DNA of 64,000 nt from Lacinutrix jangbogonensis (GCF_000797445.1 NZ_JSWF01000027.1:1-64000), one strand, 5' to 3'; shown: positions 45,730 to 54,283, numbered from the stretch's first letter. Notes: generated by a model from the letters alone, not told the origin. Made by a program: numbers and translations.

Positions 45730-46221
45730 CTATAAATTTTTAATAATTTGAATTTGTTTTGTAGAAAATATTACGTGACGTAAGGCATCCATATTAGTCT
45801 TTAATAAAGGTTTGAAATCTAGGTTATGAAATACGTTTGCTGCTTTACCTATGTGATATGATTTTAAATAATATGTTAAATAATCTGGAAGAATAATGGT
45901 GCCCAAAATTACTGCTCCATATAAATACGGACTTCGTTTTCCATTGCCAAAACTTAAATATTGTAATGCAATTTCATCTTCAACTTCTGTGCTATAACCT
46001 GTTAAAACATGGTAACAATCGTGACGCTCTACTTTTGGAATAAGCTCGAAATTATTTTGATCTAGAAACAAGCCTAAGTTAAATCCTAAACTTTCTTTAG
46101 AACAGGAGAGGAGTTCTGTTTTAGTAATGTCCCAAGGTTTATGGTTTTTGTATATACGTGTGTATATTTTACTAGAAATGGCGAAGAGCCAATTAATAAG
46201 TTGTTTTCTTAATTTTTTCAT
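45730..46221 (-). CDS. COQ4-like protein
   Basis: A 163-residue protein with the COQ4 zinc motif HDxxH-x11-E intact: HDCYHVLTGYSTEVEDE. COQ4 takes part in ubiquinone synthesis in other organisms, but Bacteroidota make menaquinone, so the role here must differ. I start at MKKLRKQLINWL. The frame above is not conserved and lies in the previous gene. The 4-bp overlap with the upstream gene supports this start. Confidence 0.72.
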   Translation of the reverse strand: MKKLRKQLINWLFAISSKIYTRIYKNHKPWDITKTELLSCSKESLGFNLGLFLDQNNFELIPKVERHDCYHVLTGYSTEVEDEIALQYLSFGNGKRSPYLYGAVILGTIILPDYLTYYLKSYHIGKAANVFHNLDFKPLLKTNMDALRHVIFSTKQIQIIKNL

Positions 46222-46592
46222 GCCATCTTTTCTTTCGTGAACCAAACCCAAGATTGAGCCGTTGTTATAAAAGCTGAAACTAAAAAACTTATAAAATAGA
46301 GTTCGTAATAAGTTGTGGTTGCTCCTAAAGCACATAATCCAAACATTAGTATTATGTAATAAGGGAAACATCTTTTTGCAAGGGAATAGTTGCTTTCATC
46401 TTCCTTTTTTAAAAACCAGAAAACAGGACATATGGTTAAAATAATAACTAATGTAACACAAATACAAATGGGTATTATTGATAATAGAACTAAGCCTAAT
46501 ATATCTTGATCAAATTCTTCAGTAAAATTAATTATCCAGAAAACACATGTAGCTAATAGCGTGGATTTCCCTATGTTCGATGGGAGATTCAT
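46218..46592 (-). CDS. Four-helix membrane protein, unknown
   Basis: A 124-residue protein with four membrane segments (residues 10-22, 32-57, 74-92 and 96-115). I recognise no family. It starts at the last base of the upstream gene's stop and overlaps the COQ4-like gene by 4 bp, so all three are translationally coupled. Confidence 0.65.
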   Translation of the reverse strand: MNLPSNIGKSTLLATCVFWIINFTEEFDQDILGLVLLSIIPICICVTLVIILTICPVFWFLKKEDESNYSLAKRCFPYYIILMFGLCALGATTTYYELYFISFLVSAFITTAQSWVWFTKEKMA

Positions 46593-47995
46593 TAGTTGTA
46601 TGGTGTTTCGGAGTTATCGTTTTCTTGGAAGTTGGCGAAGGTGTATTCTTGCCAATTTCTAGTGTTGAGTTCTTTTAAGTAGGCTTTGTGTTTTACAAAT
46701 ATGGCTTGATTATTAACGGGGCCTAATGTTCCTTTTTTGCGTAAATTATTTAAGAGAAAAGCATTGTTATTAGAGAGGCGAATAAGGTAATTTACATCTA
46801 GAGATACTGCATTATTAATGTTGTATTTAGTAATAAATGAGTCCCAATTAACTGTGCTTAATCCAATGAGTAAAACAAAAGCGACTTGTGTGTTCATTCT
46901 AAAAAGGAACAATAGATTTTTAGTCTGAAGCACTTTTAAGAAGGTTGTAATAAGTCCAATAAACGTTAGTAAAAGATAGATGTAAACACCAACACGTTTA
47001 TAGGTAAAGCCATAAGCTGTGACGTAGTGGTTGTTTTTTAACGCAATAAGAATGACTAAAGCAGCATTCAAAATAATCCAAGCAAAAGACAAATTTTTCA
47101 GAGCTTGAGTGTCTTTATAGAAATTAAGGTTTCCACGAAAAAAATACAGAATGATAACAATAGCTATTATAATTGAAGCTATTAGTGCATTAATACCGCT
47201 ATGAACCTGGCTTGAAAGCACAACAGCATTTGATGTCGTTCCCGAATTGAGTGCAATAATATCTGTAACCAAATAGAAAACAATTAGTACATTTAGTAAT
47301 AACATGAGTGTTGTGCCTAATTGTTTTTCTTTTTTTAAATTTTCTTCTGAAAAGTTTTCAGTTTGAATAAGTGTATTCCCAGTTTCTAAATCAGATGTTG
47401 TAGCACTTTCTACTTGAACAGGATTAATAATATTGTTGAATAAATAATAGCCTAAAACCGAAAATAAAACCCATTGTAGATTGATGAATTTAAAATTAAT
47501 TTTAGAGATTAAATCATTAAAAACAGTGTTTCCATTTTTATAAAGTAAAATAAATACGATGCTAAAAATTAACGGAATGCCAATTAGTTTTACCCATTGT
47601 AAAATATCTATATCTTGTTTTAGTTTGGGTTGTTCTTTCTTTTCATCATAATCAAAATTACGATGAAAAAATCCGGCAGTAGTTGTATAAATGCCATTTA
47701 GCCAGTTTACAAAAACTGAAGATTTGGATTGGCTAATACTACCTACTAAAGTGAAAAAAGCAATACAATTGGTGATAATAGCTACAATAGAATTTTGAAA
47801 AAACACTAAAACAGCAGTTATTATGTATAGGCCGGCATACATTAATATTGTTTTATTTTTAAAAGTGTTGGGATTTCCAATAATTAAAATAACAAGTGCT
47901 AAAAGGCTAAAAAGTGATAAGTTTAAACCTATACTTTGACCATAAAATAAAGTGCTAAATAAAAGAGACGAGATAATGATGATTGTTTGTTTCAT
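46592..47995 (-). CDS. DUF4153/DUF4173-like membrane protein
   Basis: A 467-residue protein with about twelve membrane segments. The segment HYVTAYGFTYKRVGVYIYLLL and the earlier FVNWLNGIYTTTAGFFHR resemble the DUF4153/DUF4173 proteins of Bacteroidota, from memory. Function is unknown. It is the first gene after the winged-helix regulator, and a copy of the predicted operator lies 104 bp before its ATG. Confidence 0.68.
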   Translation of the reverse strand: MKQTIIIISSLLFSTLFYGQSIGLNLSLFSLLALVILIIGNPNTFKNKTILMYAGLYIITAVLVFFQNSIVAIITNCIAFFTLVGSISQSKSSVFVNWLNGIYTTTAGFFHRNFDYDEKKEQPKLKQDIDILQWVKLIGIPLIFSIVFILLYKNGNTVFNDLISKINFKFINLQWVLFSVLGYYLFNNIINPVQVESATTSDLETGNTLIQTENFSEENLKKEKQLGTTLMLLLNVLIVFYLVTDIIALNSGTTSNAVVLSSQVHSGINALIASIIIAIVIILYFFRGNLNFYKDTQALKNLSFAWIILNAALVILIALKNNHYVTAYGFTYKRVGVYIYLLLTFIGLITTFLKVLQTKNLLFLFRMNTQVAFVLLIGLSTVNWDSFITKYNINNAVSLDVNYLIRLSNNNAFLLNNLRKKGTLGPVNNQAIFVKHKAYLKELNTRNWQEYTFANFQENDNSETPYN

Positions 47996-48094
47996 GAGTT
48001 TATATTTATTGTTTTTTAAGGGCGCATGTAGTGTGCTTGTAAATTTTTTTTAGGTGATTTAATTTTTAAAAGACTTGTGTTATAAGTTGTGTTA

Positions 48095-48116
48095 AAAGTA
48101 CTTTGAAATACAAAGT
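48095..48116. promoter_or_regulatory. Predicted operator, copy 1
   Basis: TACTTTG-N5-CAAAGTG inverted repeat at 48099-48117. The surrounding 22 bp (48095-48116) are identical to 49407-49428. It lies between the stop of the regulator gene and the start of the DUF4153-like gene, where a second promoter of the block could be. Confidence 0.65.
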
Positions 48117-48136
48117 GAATATGTAAAAAAAAGGAT

Positions 48137-48430
48137 CTAAGTTTTATGTATTAATTTTTCTAGGGCGTTAATGTGTTTTTTGAATTCTGCTTTTCCTAAC
48201 GGAGTAGTGCTATATCGTGTGTTTGGTTTTTTTCCAATAAACTGTTTCTCAATTTTAATATATTCAGCTTTTTCTAGTCCCTTAGTGTGGCTGGCTAAGT
48301 TACCGTCGGTTGCGCCTAATAGTTCTTTAAGCATATTAAAATCGGCATATTCATTCACCATTAATATAGACATAATGCCTAACCTAATTCTGTGATCGAA
48401 TAATTTATTTATGTTCGTTATTATGCTCAT
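48137..48430 (-). CDS. Winged-helix transcriptional regulator
   Basis: A 97-residue single-domain protein with the family pattern LFDHRIRLGIMSILM, ELLGATDGNLASHTKGLEKAEYI (recognition helix) and RYSTTPLGKAEFKKHI (wing). It belongs to the HTH_34 group close to MarR/PadR proteins that regulate membrane-protein operons. Two identical 22-bp inverted-repeat sites flank the block that contains it, so autoregulation is likely. Confidence 0.83.
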   Translation of the reverse strand: MSIITNINKLFDHRIRLGIMSILMVNEYADFNMLKELLGATDGNLASHTKGLEKAEYIKIEKQFIGKKPNTRYSTTPLGKAEFKKHINALEKLIHKT

Positions 48431-48465
48431 ATTACTTCCTGCGAATACAGGAATCTAATTTGTTT

Positions 48466-48798
48466 TTACTGTTTTCGTTTACTATAATCAATCTCATTAT
48501 CATCAATACTTTTAATTTTTCTAAATAGAAAAGTTATGCCGTAAGTAAAGCAACCAATTATTATCGAAAAAGGAATTAATACTATAGCACCTTGTTTCGT
48601 TGTTTTACGCGTAGTCTGTTGCTTAGCAGTTGCTGCAGAGTTTTTTGTTATTTCTTTGCCATCAATTATACCATTTTTGTCTGTATCGTAGAACGCAACA
48701 CGGTCATCAAATTTAATGTTCGAATAGTAAGTATAAAGCATACCACAAGAGTAAACTAAAAGGGTTGCTATTATGGCTATTTTCAGTGTTTTACTCAT
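48466..48798 (-). CDS. EF-hand-like membrane protein
   Basis: A 110-residue protein with an N-terminal membrane segment (residues 6-24), a single EF-hand-like loop DTDKNGIIDGKE at about residues 37-48, and a second membrane segment (about 73-92). The loop has the Asp/Asn spacing of a calcium site. Function unknown. I start at MSKTLKIAIIA, which overlaps the upstream stop by 4 bp. Confidence 0.68.
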   Translation of the reverse strand: MSKTLKIAIIATLLVYSCGMLYTYYSNIKFDDRVAFYDTDKNGIIDGKEITKNSAATAKQQTTRKTTKQGAIVLIPFSIIIGCFTYGITFLFRKIKSIDDNEIDYSKRKQ

Positions 48799-49403
48799 TT
48801 TGTATCGTATTTTAAATGCATTATTGTACCATATATTATGTGCATGACACCAAAGCCAAGTACCCAAAAATAAAAACCAAAACTAGGCATTAAAGCGCAG
48901 ATTAGGCCTAAAATAATCTCAGTATAGCCTAAATATTTAATGTCTCCAATACTATATTTCGATGCGCTCACTAATGCTAGTCCATAAAAAATAAGCATGA
49001 GAGCAGCGGTATGCCCATAGCGTGCTTGATTTAATATAATCAATATATAAAGTCCACCAACGAGTAAAGGAATGAGAAAATTAAAAAGTAACCGTTTGGA
49101 AGAGATATCCCAAATTTTTTCACCAGTCTTCTTTGCTTTTCTTGTCGTTAAATAAATGCCAGTAATAATACTCAAGGACGCAACGCCAGCTAATATTGCA
49201 ACGCATATTTTAAAAATAGTGTCATCTAGAAGTAAGTCAGTGCTATAAGAATTAGTTACAATATAATAGGCGGCAGCTGCACCAATTAAGGCATAAACAC
49301 CAGCTAAAATTCCAGATAAACCACTTAACGATATAAAGCGTGAACTTTTGTTCATCAAGTTTTTAATCTCGCTAATGTCTTTTAAATAATCTTTGTTGTT
49401 CAT
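48795..49403 (-). CDS. Six-helix membrane protein, unknown
   Basis: A 202-residue protein that starts with a polar helix (MNNKDYLKDISEIKNLMNKSSRFI) followed by about six membrane segments. Similar proteins are often found next to winged-helix regulators in Flavobacteriaceae. No function is known. I start at 49403. The frame above that point lies across the operator. It is the first gene of the block and begins 7 bp after the operator copy at 49411-49429. Confidence 0.7.
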   Translation of the reverse strand: MNNKDYLKDISEIKNLMNKSSRFISLSGLSGILAGVYALIGAAAAYYIVTNSYSTDLLLDDTIFKICVAILAGVASLSIITGIYLTTRKAKKTGEKIWDISSKRLLFNFLIPLLVGGLYILIILNQARYGHTAALMLIFYGLALVSASKYSIGDIKYLGYTEIILGLICALMPSFGFYFWVLGFGVMHIIYGTIMHLKYDTK

Positions 49404-49406
49404 GAT

Positions 49407-49428
49407 AAAGTACTTTGAAATACAAAGT
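49407..49428. promoter_or_regulatory. Predicted operator, copy 2
   Basis: TACTTTG-N5-CAAAGTA, a perfect 7-bp-arm inverted repeat at 49411-49429. Its 22-bp core is identical to copy 1 at 48095-48116. It sits directly before the first gene of the minus-strand block and within the divergent gap to the plus-strand gene at 49506. Confidence 0.7.
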
Positions 49429-49505
49429 AATATAAAATAATTCATTCTCGCAAGTAAATTGTTTCTCAATATTTAGTAAATTTATATTCTAAACTTAAAA
49501 ATACA

Positions 49506-49871
49506 ATGGGATTATTATTTGCAATTGCAAACATTTGTGGAGGACTTTTATTAGGACTAACAACATTAGACAAATGGGATGGCGAAAAAAACTTTTTTAA
49601 TAAAATCGCAGGTTTTTTAGCGCCTTTCCAAACGGTTATAGGTGGTGTCCTGGTCGTTTTAGGTTTGTTAAGTGTAATAAGAAGCGGTGGATTAATTGGT
49701 GCTATTTATAGTGTCGCTAGTATTCTTGGTGGACTTTTATTACTAACAGATGTATTTAGTAAGGTGCCAGCGTTAGAAGATGCTTTGAGAAAAATATCAG
49801 ATAAATTGATGCCTTTTAAGGCAATAATTGGAATTTGTTTAATAGTAATTGGTCTTCTTAGACTGTTTTAA
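49506..49871 (+). CDS. Small four-helix membrane protein, unknown
   Basis: A 121-residue protein with glycine-rich membrane segments (residues 1-20, 37-60, 63-83 and 104-121) and two similar halves: each has FLAPFQTVIGGVLVVLGLL or LMPFKAIIGICLIVIGLL, an internal duplication. Function unknown. It is divergent from the regulated block and shares the operator gap, so the regulator may affect it too. Confidence 0.65.
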   Translation: MGLLFAIANICGGLLLGLTTLDKWDGEKNFFNKIAGFLAPFQTVIGGVLVVLGLLSVIRSGGLIGAIYSVASILGGLLLLTDVFSKVPALEDALRKISDKLMPFKAIIGICLIVIGLLRLF

Positions 49872-50240
49872 TTGAATCCAGCAGAAGATTACATACTAGG
49901 CCAACCAGAACCATACCGTACTATCTTATTACACGTTCAGGTTATTATAGAACATACAATTCATGAAGCTGAATTAAAATACAAATGGCGCATTCCATGC
50001 TATTATGTTGGTAAGCGTCCCGTTTGTTATCTTAATGCGAGCCATAAAAATCAATTTGTAGATGTTGCGTTTTGGCATTCTAGTTATATCACTAAATACA
50101 CAGAACATTTAGTAGATGAAAAACGTAAGGTTGTAAAATCTTTGCGTTACAAAACGTTAGATGATGTAAATGATACTGTTCTAATTTCTATTTTGAAACA
50201 AGTTAATAGTAATAAAGAGTCTGGTTTTTATAAGAAGTAA
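49872..50240 (+). CDS. DUF1801 family protein
   Basis: A 122-residue protein with the DUF1801 pattern AEDYILGQPEPYRTILLHVQVIIEHTI, ELKYKWRIPCYYVGKRPVCYL and VDVAFWHSSYI. No function is established. The start is TTG directly after the previous stop. No ATG is available, and homologues begin at this residue, so a TTG start is the likely reading. Confidence 0.78.
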   Translation: MNPAEDYILGQPEPYRTILLHVQVIIEHTIHEAELKYKWRIPCYYVGKRPVCYLNASHKNQFVDVAFWHSSYITKYTEHLVDEKRKVVKSLRYKTLDDVNDTVLISILKQVNSNKESGFYKK

Positions 50241-50243
50241 TAC

Positions 50244-50341
50244 TGTCATTCCTGCCTAGGCAGAAGTCCACAAAAAACAACTTGATGACAATGGATTCCT
50301 TTCTTACTAAAATGAATTCAGCACAAGTAGCAGGAATGACA
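50244..50341. repeat. 98-bp element with 12-bp terminal inverted repeats
   Basis: TGTCATTCCTGC at 50244-50255 and its exact inverse GCAGGAATGACA at 50330-50341. It lies just after the DUF1801 stop and ends 4 bp before the stop of the CDGSH frame. Fragments of the same arm occur at 25162-25173 and, with one change, at 32122-32133. It resembles a MITE-like intergenic repeat. Confidence 0.6.
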
Positions 50342-50345
50342 AAAC

Positions 50346-50630
50346 TTACTGCATTGATTTCGGTGCCCGTATTAGGGTTGATAAAAAACTGCTAAAATTA
50401 TGAGACCCATTGCAATACGGTGGGTTCTTAGTTAATTTACAAGTGCATAAATAGGCTGTTTTGTCTTCTTCAACAGAAAATTTCATTGAAGGCGTTGCTT
50501 CTGCTTTTCTATGCGACCCATTGCAAAATGGCTGATCGTCACCATGACCACAAGTACACCAAGAATAGTTTTTTCCTGCTTCTAATTCGCATTTAATTGG
50601 CGCATCGCCACCTCTTATGTTATTTTCTTT
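50346..50630 (-). pseudogene. CDGSH iron-sulfur protein lacking a start codon
   Basis: The minus strand reads 94 codons with two CDGSH-type 2Fe-2S motifs, CTC-x6-PFCNGSH and CTC-x6-PYCNGSH, where Asn replaces the usual Asp. The frame begins KENNIRGGDAPIKCELEAGK, but where ATG should stand there is TTAG, so the in-frame codon is a stop and no ATG, GTG or TTG precedes the domain. Insertion of one T into TTAG would restore ATG 8 nt after an AGGAG. It is 7 bp behind the kdsA stop. It is either a fresh pseudogene or an assembly error. Confidence 0.7.
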
Positions 50631-50638
50631 CTAATCTC

Positions 50639-51457
50639 CTAAAGTGTATTAACTAACTTTCTAATAGCGACCAAATTAGTCATTAAACCTTCTAAATTAT
50701 CTAAATGCAACATATTGGCACCATCACTTTTTGCATTTGCAGGATCAAAATGCGTTTCTATAAATATACCATCTACGTTATTTACAATGCCCGCACGTGC
50801 AATGGTTTCTATCATATCTGGTCTTCCGCCTGTAACTCCAGCACTTTGGTTTGGCTGTTGTAGCGAATGTGTAACATCTAAAACTGTTGGTGCAAATTCG
50901 CGCATGGTTGGAATACCTCTAAAATCTACTATCATATCTTGGTAGCCAAACATGGTACCGCGATCTGTAATCCAAGCCTTATCGCTTCCAGCATCTTTTA
51001 CTTTTTGCACAGCGTGTTTCATCGCTTCCGGACTCATAAACTGTCCTTTTTTAAGATTGACTACTTTTCCTGTTTTTGCAGCAGCAACCACTAAATCTGT
51101 TTGGCGCACTAAAAATGCAGGTATTTGTAAAACATCTACATATTGCGCAGCTTTTGCAGCATCGCTTACTTCGTGAATGTCTGTAACTGTAGGAACGTCG
51201 AATTTTTCTGAAACTTTAGCCAGAATCTCTAATGCTTTCTCGTCTCCAATACCTGTAAAACTGTCAATGCGACTTCTATTCGCTTTTCTAAAACTGCCTT
51301 TAAAAATGTAAGGGATTTCTAATGTATTACTAATTTCTAAAACACGTTCTGCAATTCTAAAAGCCATGTCTTCGTTTTCAATAGCACACGGACCGCATAA
51401 AAGAAAGAAGTTGTCGCTATTTGTATGTTTTAATTTTGGTATGTCTTGCAGTTTCAT
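50639..51457 (-). CDS. kdsA: 3-deoxy-8-phosphooctulonate synthase (KDO8P synthase)
   Basis: A 272-residue enzyme that condenses PEP and arabinose 5-phosphate to make Kdo for lipid A. The blocks FLLCGPCAIE, FKGSFRKANRSR, LVRQTDLVVAAAKTG, KKGQFMSPEAM and HFDPANAKSDGANML are diagnostic of the class. I start at MKLQDIPKL rather than ten codons higher. The CDGSH frame begins after the stop. It supports an outer membrane with Kdo-containing lipopolysaccharide. Confidence 0.95.
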   Translation of the reverse strand: MKLQDIPKLKHTNSDNFFLLCGPCAIENEDMAFRIAERVLEISNTLEIPYIFKGSFRKANRSRIDSFTGIGDEKALEILAKVSEKFDVPTVTDIHEVSDAAKAAQYVDVLQIPAFLVRQTDLVVAAAKTGKVVNLKKGQFMSPEAMKHAVQKVKDAGSDKAWITDRGTMFGYQDMIVDFRGIPTMREFAPTVLDVTHSLQQPNQSAGVTGGRPDMIETIARAGIVNNVDGIFIETHFDPANAKSDGANMLHLDNLEGLMTNLVAIRKLVNTL

Positions 51458-51484
51458 GTAATGAGTTTTCAAAAGATTAAAGTA

Positions 51485-51492
51485 CAAAGTTA
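51485..51492 (-). promoter_or_regulatory. Probable kdsA promoter -7 element
   Basis: On the minus strand TAACTTTG matches TAnnTTTG, about 28 bp before the kdsA ATG. No TTTG at the expected upstream distance. Confidence 0.4.
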
Positions 51493-51518
51493 ATCAAATT
51501 AATAGGTTACACGACTCT

Positions 51519-51878
51519 TTAAGATTTTGCTTTTATACCATTTATAAACATCCAAATGGACATCATTAAATTTGAAAGTACAAAGAGACCTCCAATTATT
51601 AAAAATGCACTAGTGTTCGCAGACACTTCGGTTATTTTAATAACATCACTTAGATAGGCTAATACAAGATAAAAGGATAGACAAATAAATAGACTGCCAA
51701 GAATGATATTTACAACCCTGTTAGGTTTTATGAGTTGCCATATAAATGGAGTAACCAAGAGTAATATTAAGTATGGACTCGCGCCTTCATTGTTTCTAAT
51801 GTCTAAAAACCAATACACAATAATAGCTGTAAAATAAATATGCGGAACATATTTAGAGAGGTGTTTAATGGATTTCAT
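51519..51878 (-). CDS. Membrane protein, unknown
   Basis: A 119-residue protein with four predicted membrane segments (residues 14-26, 35-48, 56-74 and 89-113). I recognise no family. It starts with MKSIKHLSKYVPHIYFTAI. It stands alone upstream of kdsA and just below a 573-bp repeat-rich gap. Confidence 0.6.
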   Translation of the reverse strand: MKSIKHLSKYVPHIYFTAIIVYWFLDIRNNEGASPYLILLLVTPFIWQLIKPNRVVNIILGSLFICLSFYLVLAYLSDVIKITEVSANTSAFLIIGGLFVLSNLMMSIWMFINGIKAKS

Positions 51879-52451
51879 GATTGGTTTAGTTTCAGTTTAC
51901 AACGCAAGAATTTATGATTTAGTGTGTTGTTATAGTAATAACTTTTTTTAAAAGTTTATTAGAGATACTCGATACAAAATTTTAAAAAAAAATTCACTCG
52001 AAATGATACATTAATGCAAAGAATAAAAAGCAATGTTAAGTTATTTGATTGTGTCACTTCGAGTGATTCTGAGGAATGAAGAATTGTATCGAGAAGTCAT
52101 TAACTAAGTTCTGAACATGATATGTTACCCCTAAAAATTACTTGAACTATTATTTTGACGCTACTTATTGTCAAATTACATTTAAAATCTTGTAATTACT
52201 AAGCTTTGCATTAGGGATTAAGGCTTTGTTGAAGCTCCTCGCAGAGAGCGACTGCCGAAAGCCCGACGTTTTGTTGCTCAGTTACTTACCGTGAAATTGG
52301 GCTAAAAATGAGCTTGCAACAAAAGGGAATGCCCACATCTCAATACAATTTTGAAAGTATTCAAAATCACTTGATATGACGTAAATAAATTAAAGTATTA
52401 TAATTCAATAAAAATTAAGTACCTTTGCACGCTTAAAATAAGGCACAAATT
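51879..52451. repeat. 573-bp intergenic region rich in repeats
   Basis: No gene is visible. It contains an inverted repeat pair (51966-52010 and 52051-52095) with the arms CTCGATACAA and TCACTCGAA conserved, copy C of the GCGTTAAGGATTGAA family at 52208-52282, and the typA promoter box at 52430-52437. The two repeat families are described as findings. Confidence 0.55.
52430..52437 (+). promoter_or_regulatory. Probable typA promoter -7 element
   Basis: TACCTTTG matches TAnnTTTG and is followed by GCACGC, 14 bp before the ATG. No clear upstream TTTG. Confidence 0.45.
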
Positions 52452-54251
52452 ATGGCTAAGATTATTAATATTGCAATTATTGCACACGTAGATCACGGGA
52501 AAACAACATTGGTAGATAAGATTATGTATCACTGTCAACTGTTTCGTGAAAACCAGAACACAGGAGATTTAATTCTTGATAATAACGATTTAGAACGTGA
52601 ACGTGGTATTACCATTACGTCTAAAAATGTTTCTGTTGTTTATAAAGACATAAAAATCAACATTATTGATACACCTGGTCACGCCGATTTTGGAGGTGAA
52701 GTAGAGCGTGTATTAAACATGGCTGATGGTGTTGTATTATTAGTTGATGCTTTTGAAGGACCAATGCCTCAAACGCGTTTTGTATTACAAAAGGCAATTG
52801 ATTTAGGTATAAAACCTCTTGTTGTTATTAATAAAGTAGATAAAGAAAACTGTACACCTGATATTGTACATGAAAAGGTTTTTGACTTAATGTTTGAACT
52901 TGGTGCAGAAGAGTGGCAGTTGGATTTTCCAACGGTTTACGGTTCGGCTAAGAATAACTGGATGAGTGACGATTGGAAAAATGAAACTGATAATGTTGAA
53001 CCATTATTAGATATGGTTATCGAGCATGTTCCAACACCTGTTTTTGAGGAAGGAAATACGCAAATGTTAATTACATCTTTAGATTTCTCTTCTTTTACTG
53101 GTCGTATTGCAATTGGTAGATTACAAAGAGGAACGCTTATAGAAGGACAACAAGTTTCTTTAGTAAAAAGAGATGGTACGATTACAAAAACTAAAATAAA
53201 AGAAGTATTTATATTTGAAGGTCTAGGCCGTAAACGAGTAGAGAGCGTTCAAACTGGAGATATTTGTGCATTAGTAGGTATTGAAGGTTTCGAAATTGGT
53301 GATACAATTGCCGATGTAGAGAATCCTGAAGGTTTAAAATCTATTGCGATAGACGAACCTACAATGAGTATGTTATTTACAATTAACGATTCGCCTTTCT
53401 TTGGAAAAGACGGAAAGTATGTAACGTCTCGTCATATTAAAGACCGTTTAGAAAAAGAATTAGAAAAGAATTTAGCACTTAAACTAGGTGAAACTGGTAG
53501 TGCAGATAAATTTATGGTTTTTGGTCGTGGAGTATTACACTTATCGGTTTTAATCGAAACGATGCGTCGTGAAGGTTACGAGCTTCAAATTGGACAACCA
53601 CAGGTAATCATTAAAGAAATTGATGGTGTAAAATGTGAGCCTATTGAAGAGTTAACTATTGACCTTCCAGAAACTGTTTCTGGTAGAGCTGTCGAGTTTG
53701 TTACATTAAGAAAAGGAGAATTGCTTTCTATGGAAGCGAAAGGAGATCGTATGATTTGCGAATTCTTAATTCCTTCTCGTGGTATTATTGGTTTACGTAA
53801 TTTGTTACTTACAGCTACTGCTGGTGAAGCGATTATGGCGCACCGTTATAAAGAATACCAACCTTTAAGAGGTGCTATTGCAGGTCGTATTTCTGGATCT
53901 TTAGTATCTATGGAAAATGGTACATCAATTCCTTATTCTATCGATAAATTACAAGATAGAGGTAAGTTTTTTGTTGAACCAGGAGAAAATATTTACGAAG
54001 GTCAAGTTATTGGTGAAAACTCTCGTCAAGACGATATGAATATTAACATTACAAAAGCTAAGAAGCAAAGTAATGTACGTTCGTCTGGAGCAGATGATAA
54101 AGCTAAAATTGTACCAGCAATTAAATTCTCATTAGAAGAAGCTCTAGAATATATCCAAAAAGATGAGTATGTTGAGGTTACACCAAACCACTTACGTTTA
54201 CGTAAAATTTGGTTAAAAGAAGCAGATAGAAAAAGAAATAAAATCGCTTAA
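52452..54251 (+). CDS. typA: Translational GTPase TypA/BipA
   Basis: A 599-residue ribosome-associated GTPase. G1 is AHVDHGKTTL, G2 includes RERGITI, G3 DTPGHADFGGEVER, G4 NKVDKE and G5 GSAKNNW, followed by EF-G-like domains and the TypA-specific C-terminal domain (SRGIIGLRNLLLTATAGEAIM). It assists ribosome assembly at low temperature and under stress. It has its own promoter box and is ended by a terminator at 54284-54320. Confidence 0.96.
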   Translation: MAKIINIAIIAHVDHGKTTLVDKIMYHCQLFRENQNTGDLILDNNDLERERGITITSKNVSVVYKDIKINIIDTPGHADFGGEVERVLNMADGVVLLVDAFEGPMPQTRFVLQKAIDLGIKPLVVINKVDKENCTPDIVHEKVFDLMFELGAEEWQLDFPTVYGSAKNNWMSDDWKNETDNVEPLLDMVIEHVPTPVFEEGNTQMLITSLDFSSFTGRIAIGRLQRGTLIEGQQVSLVKRDGTITKTKIKEVFIFEGLGRKRVESVQTGDICALVGIEGFEIGDTIADVENPEGLKSIAIDEPTMSMLFTINDSPFFGKDGKYVTSRHIKDRLEKELEKNLALKLGETGSADKFMVFGRGVLHLSVLIETMRREGYELQIGQPQVIIKEIDGVKCEPIEELTIDLPETVSGRAVEFVTLRKGELLSMEAKGDRMICEFLIPSRGIIGLRNLLLTATAGEAIMAHRYKEYQPLRGAIAGRISGSLVSMENGTSIPYSIDKLQDRGKFFVEPGENIYEGQVIGENSRQDDMNINITKAKKQSNVRSSGADDKAKIVPAIKFSLEEALEYIQKDEYVEVTPNHLRLRKIWLKEADRKRNKIA

Positions 54252-54283
54252 GATTTTAATCTTTAGATAAATTATATATTAGA

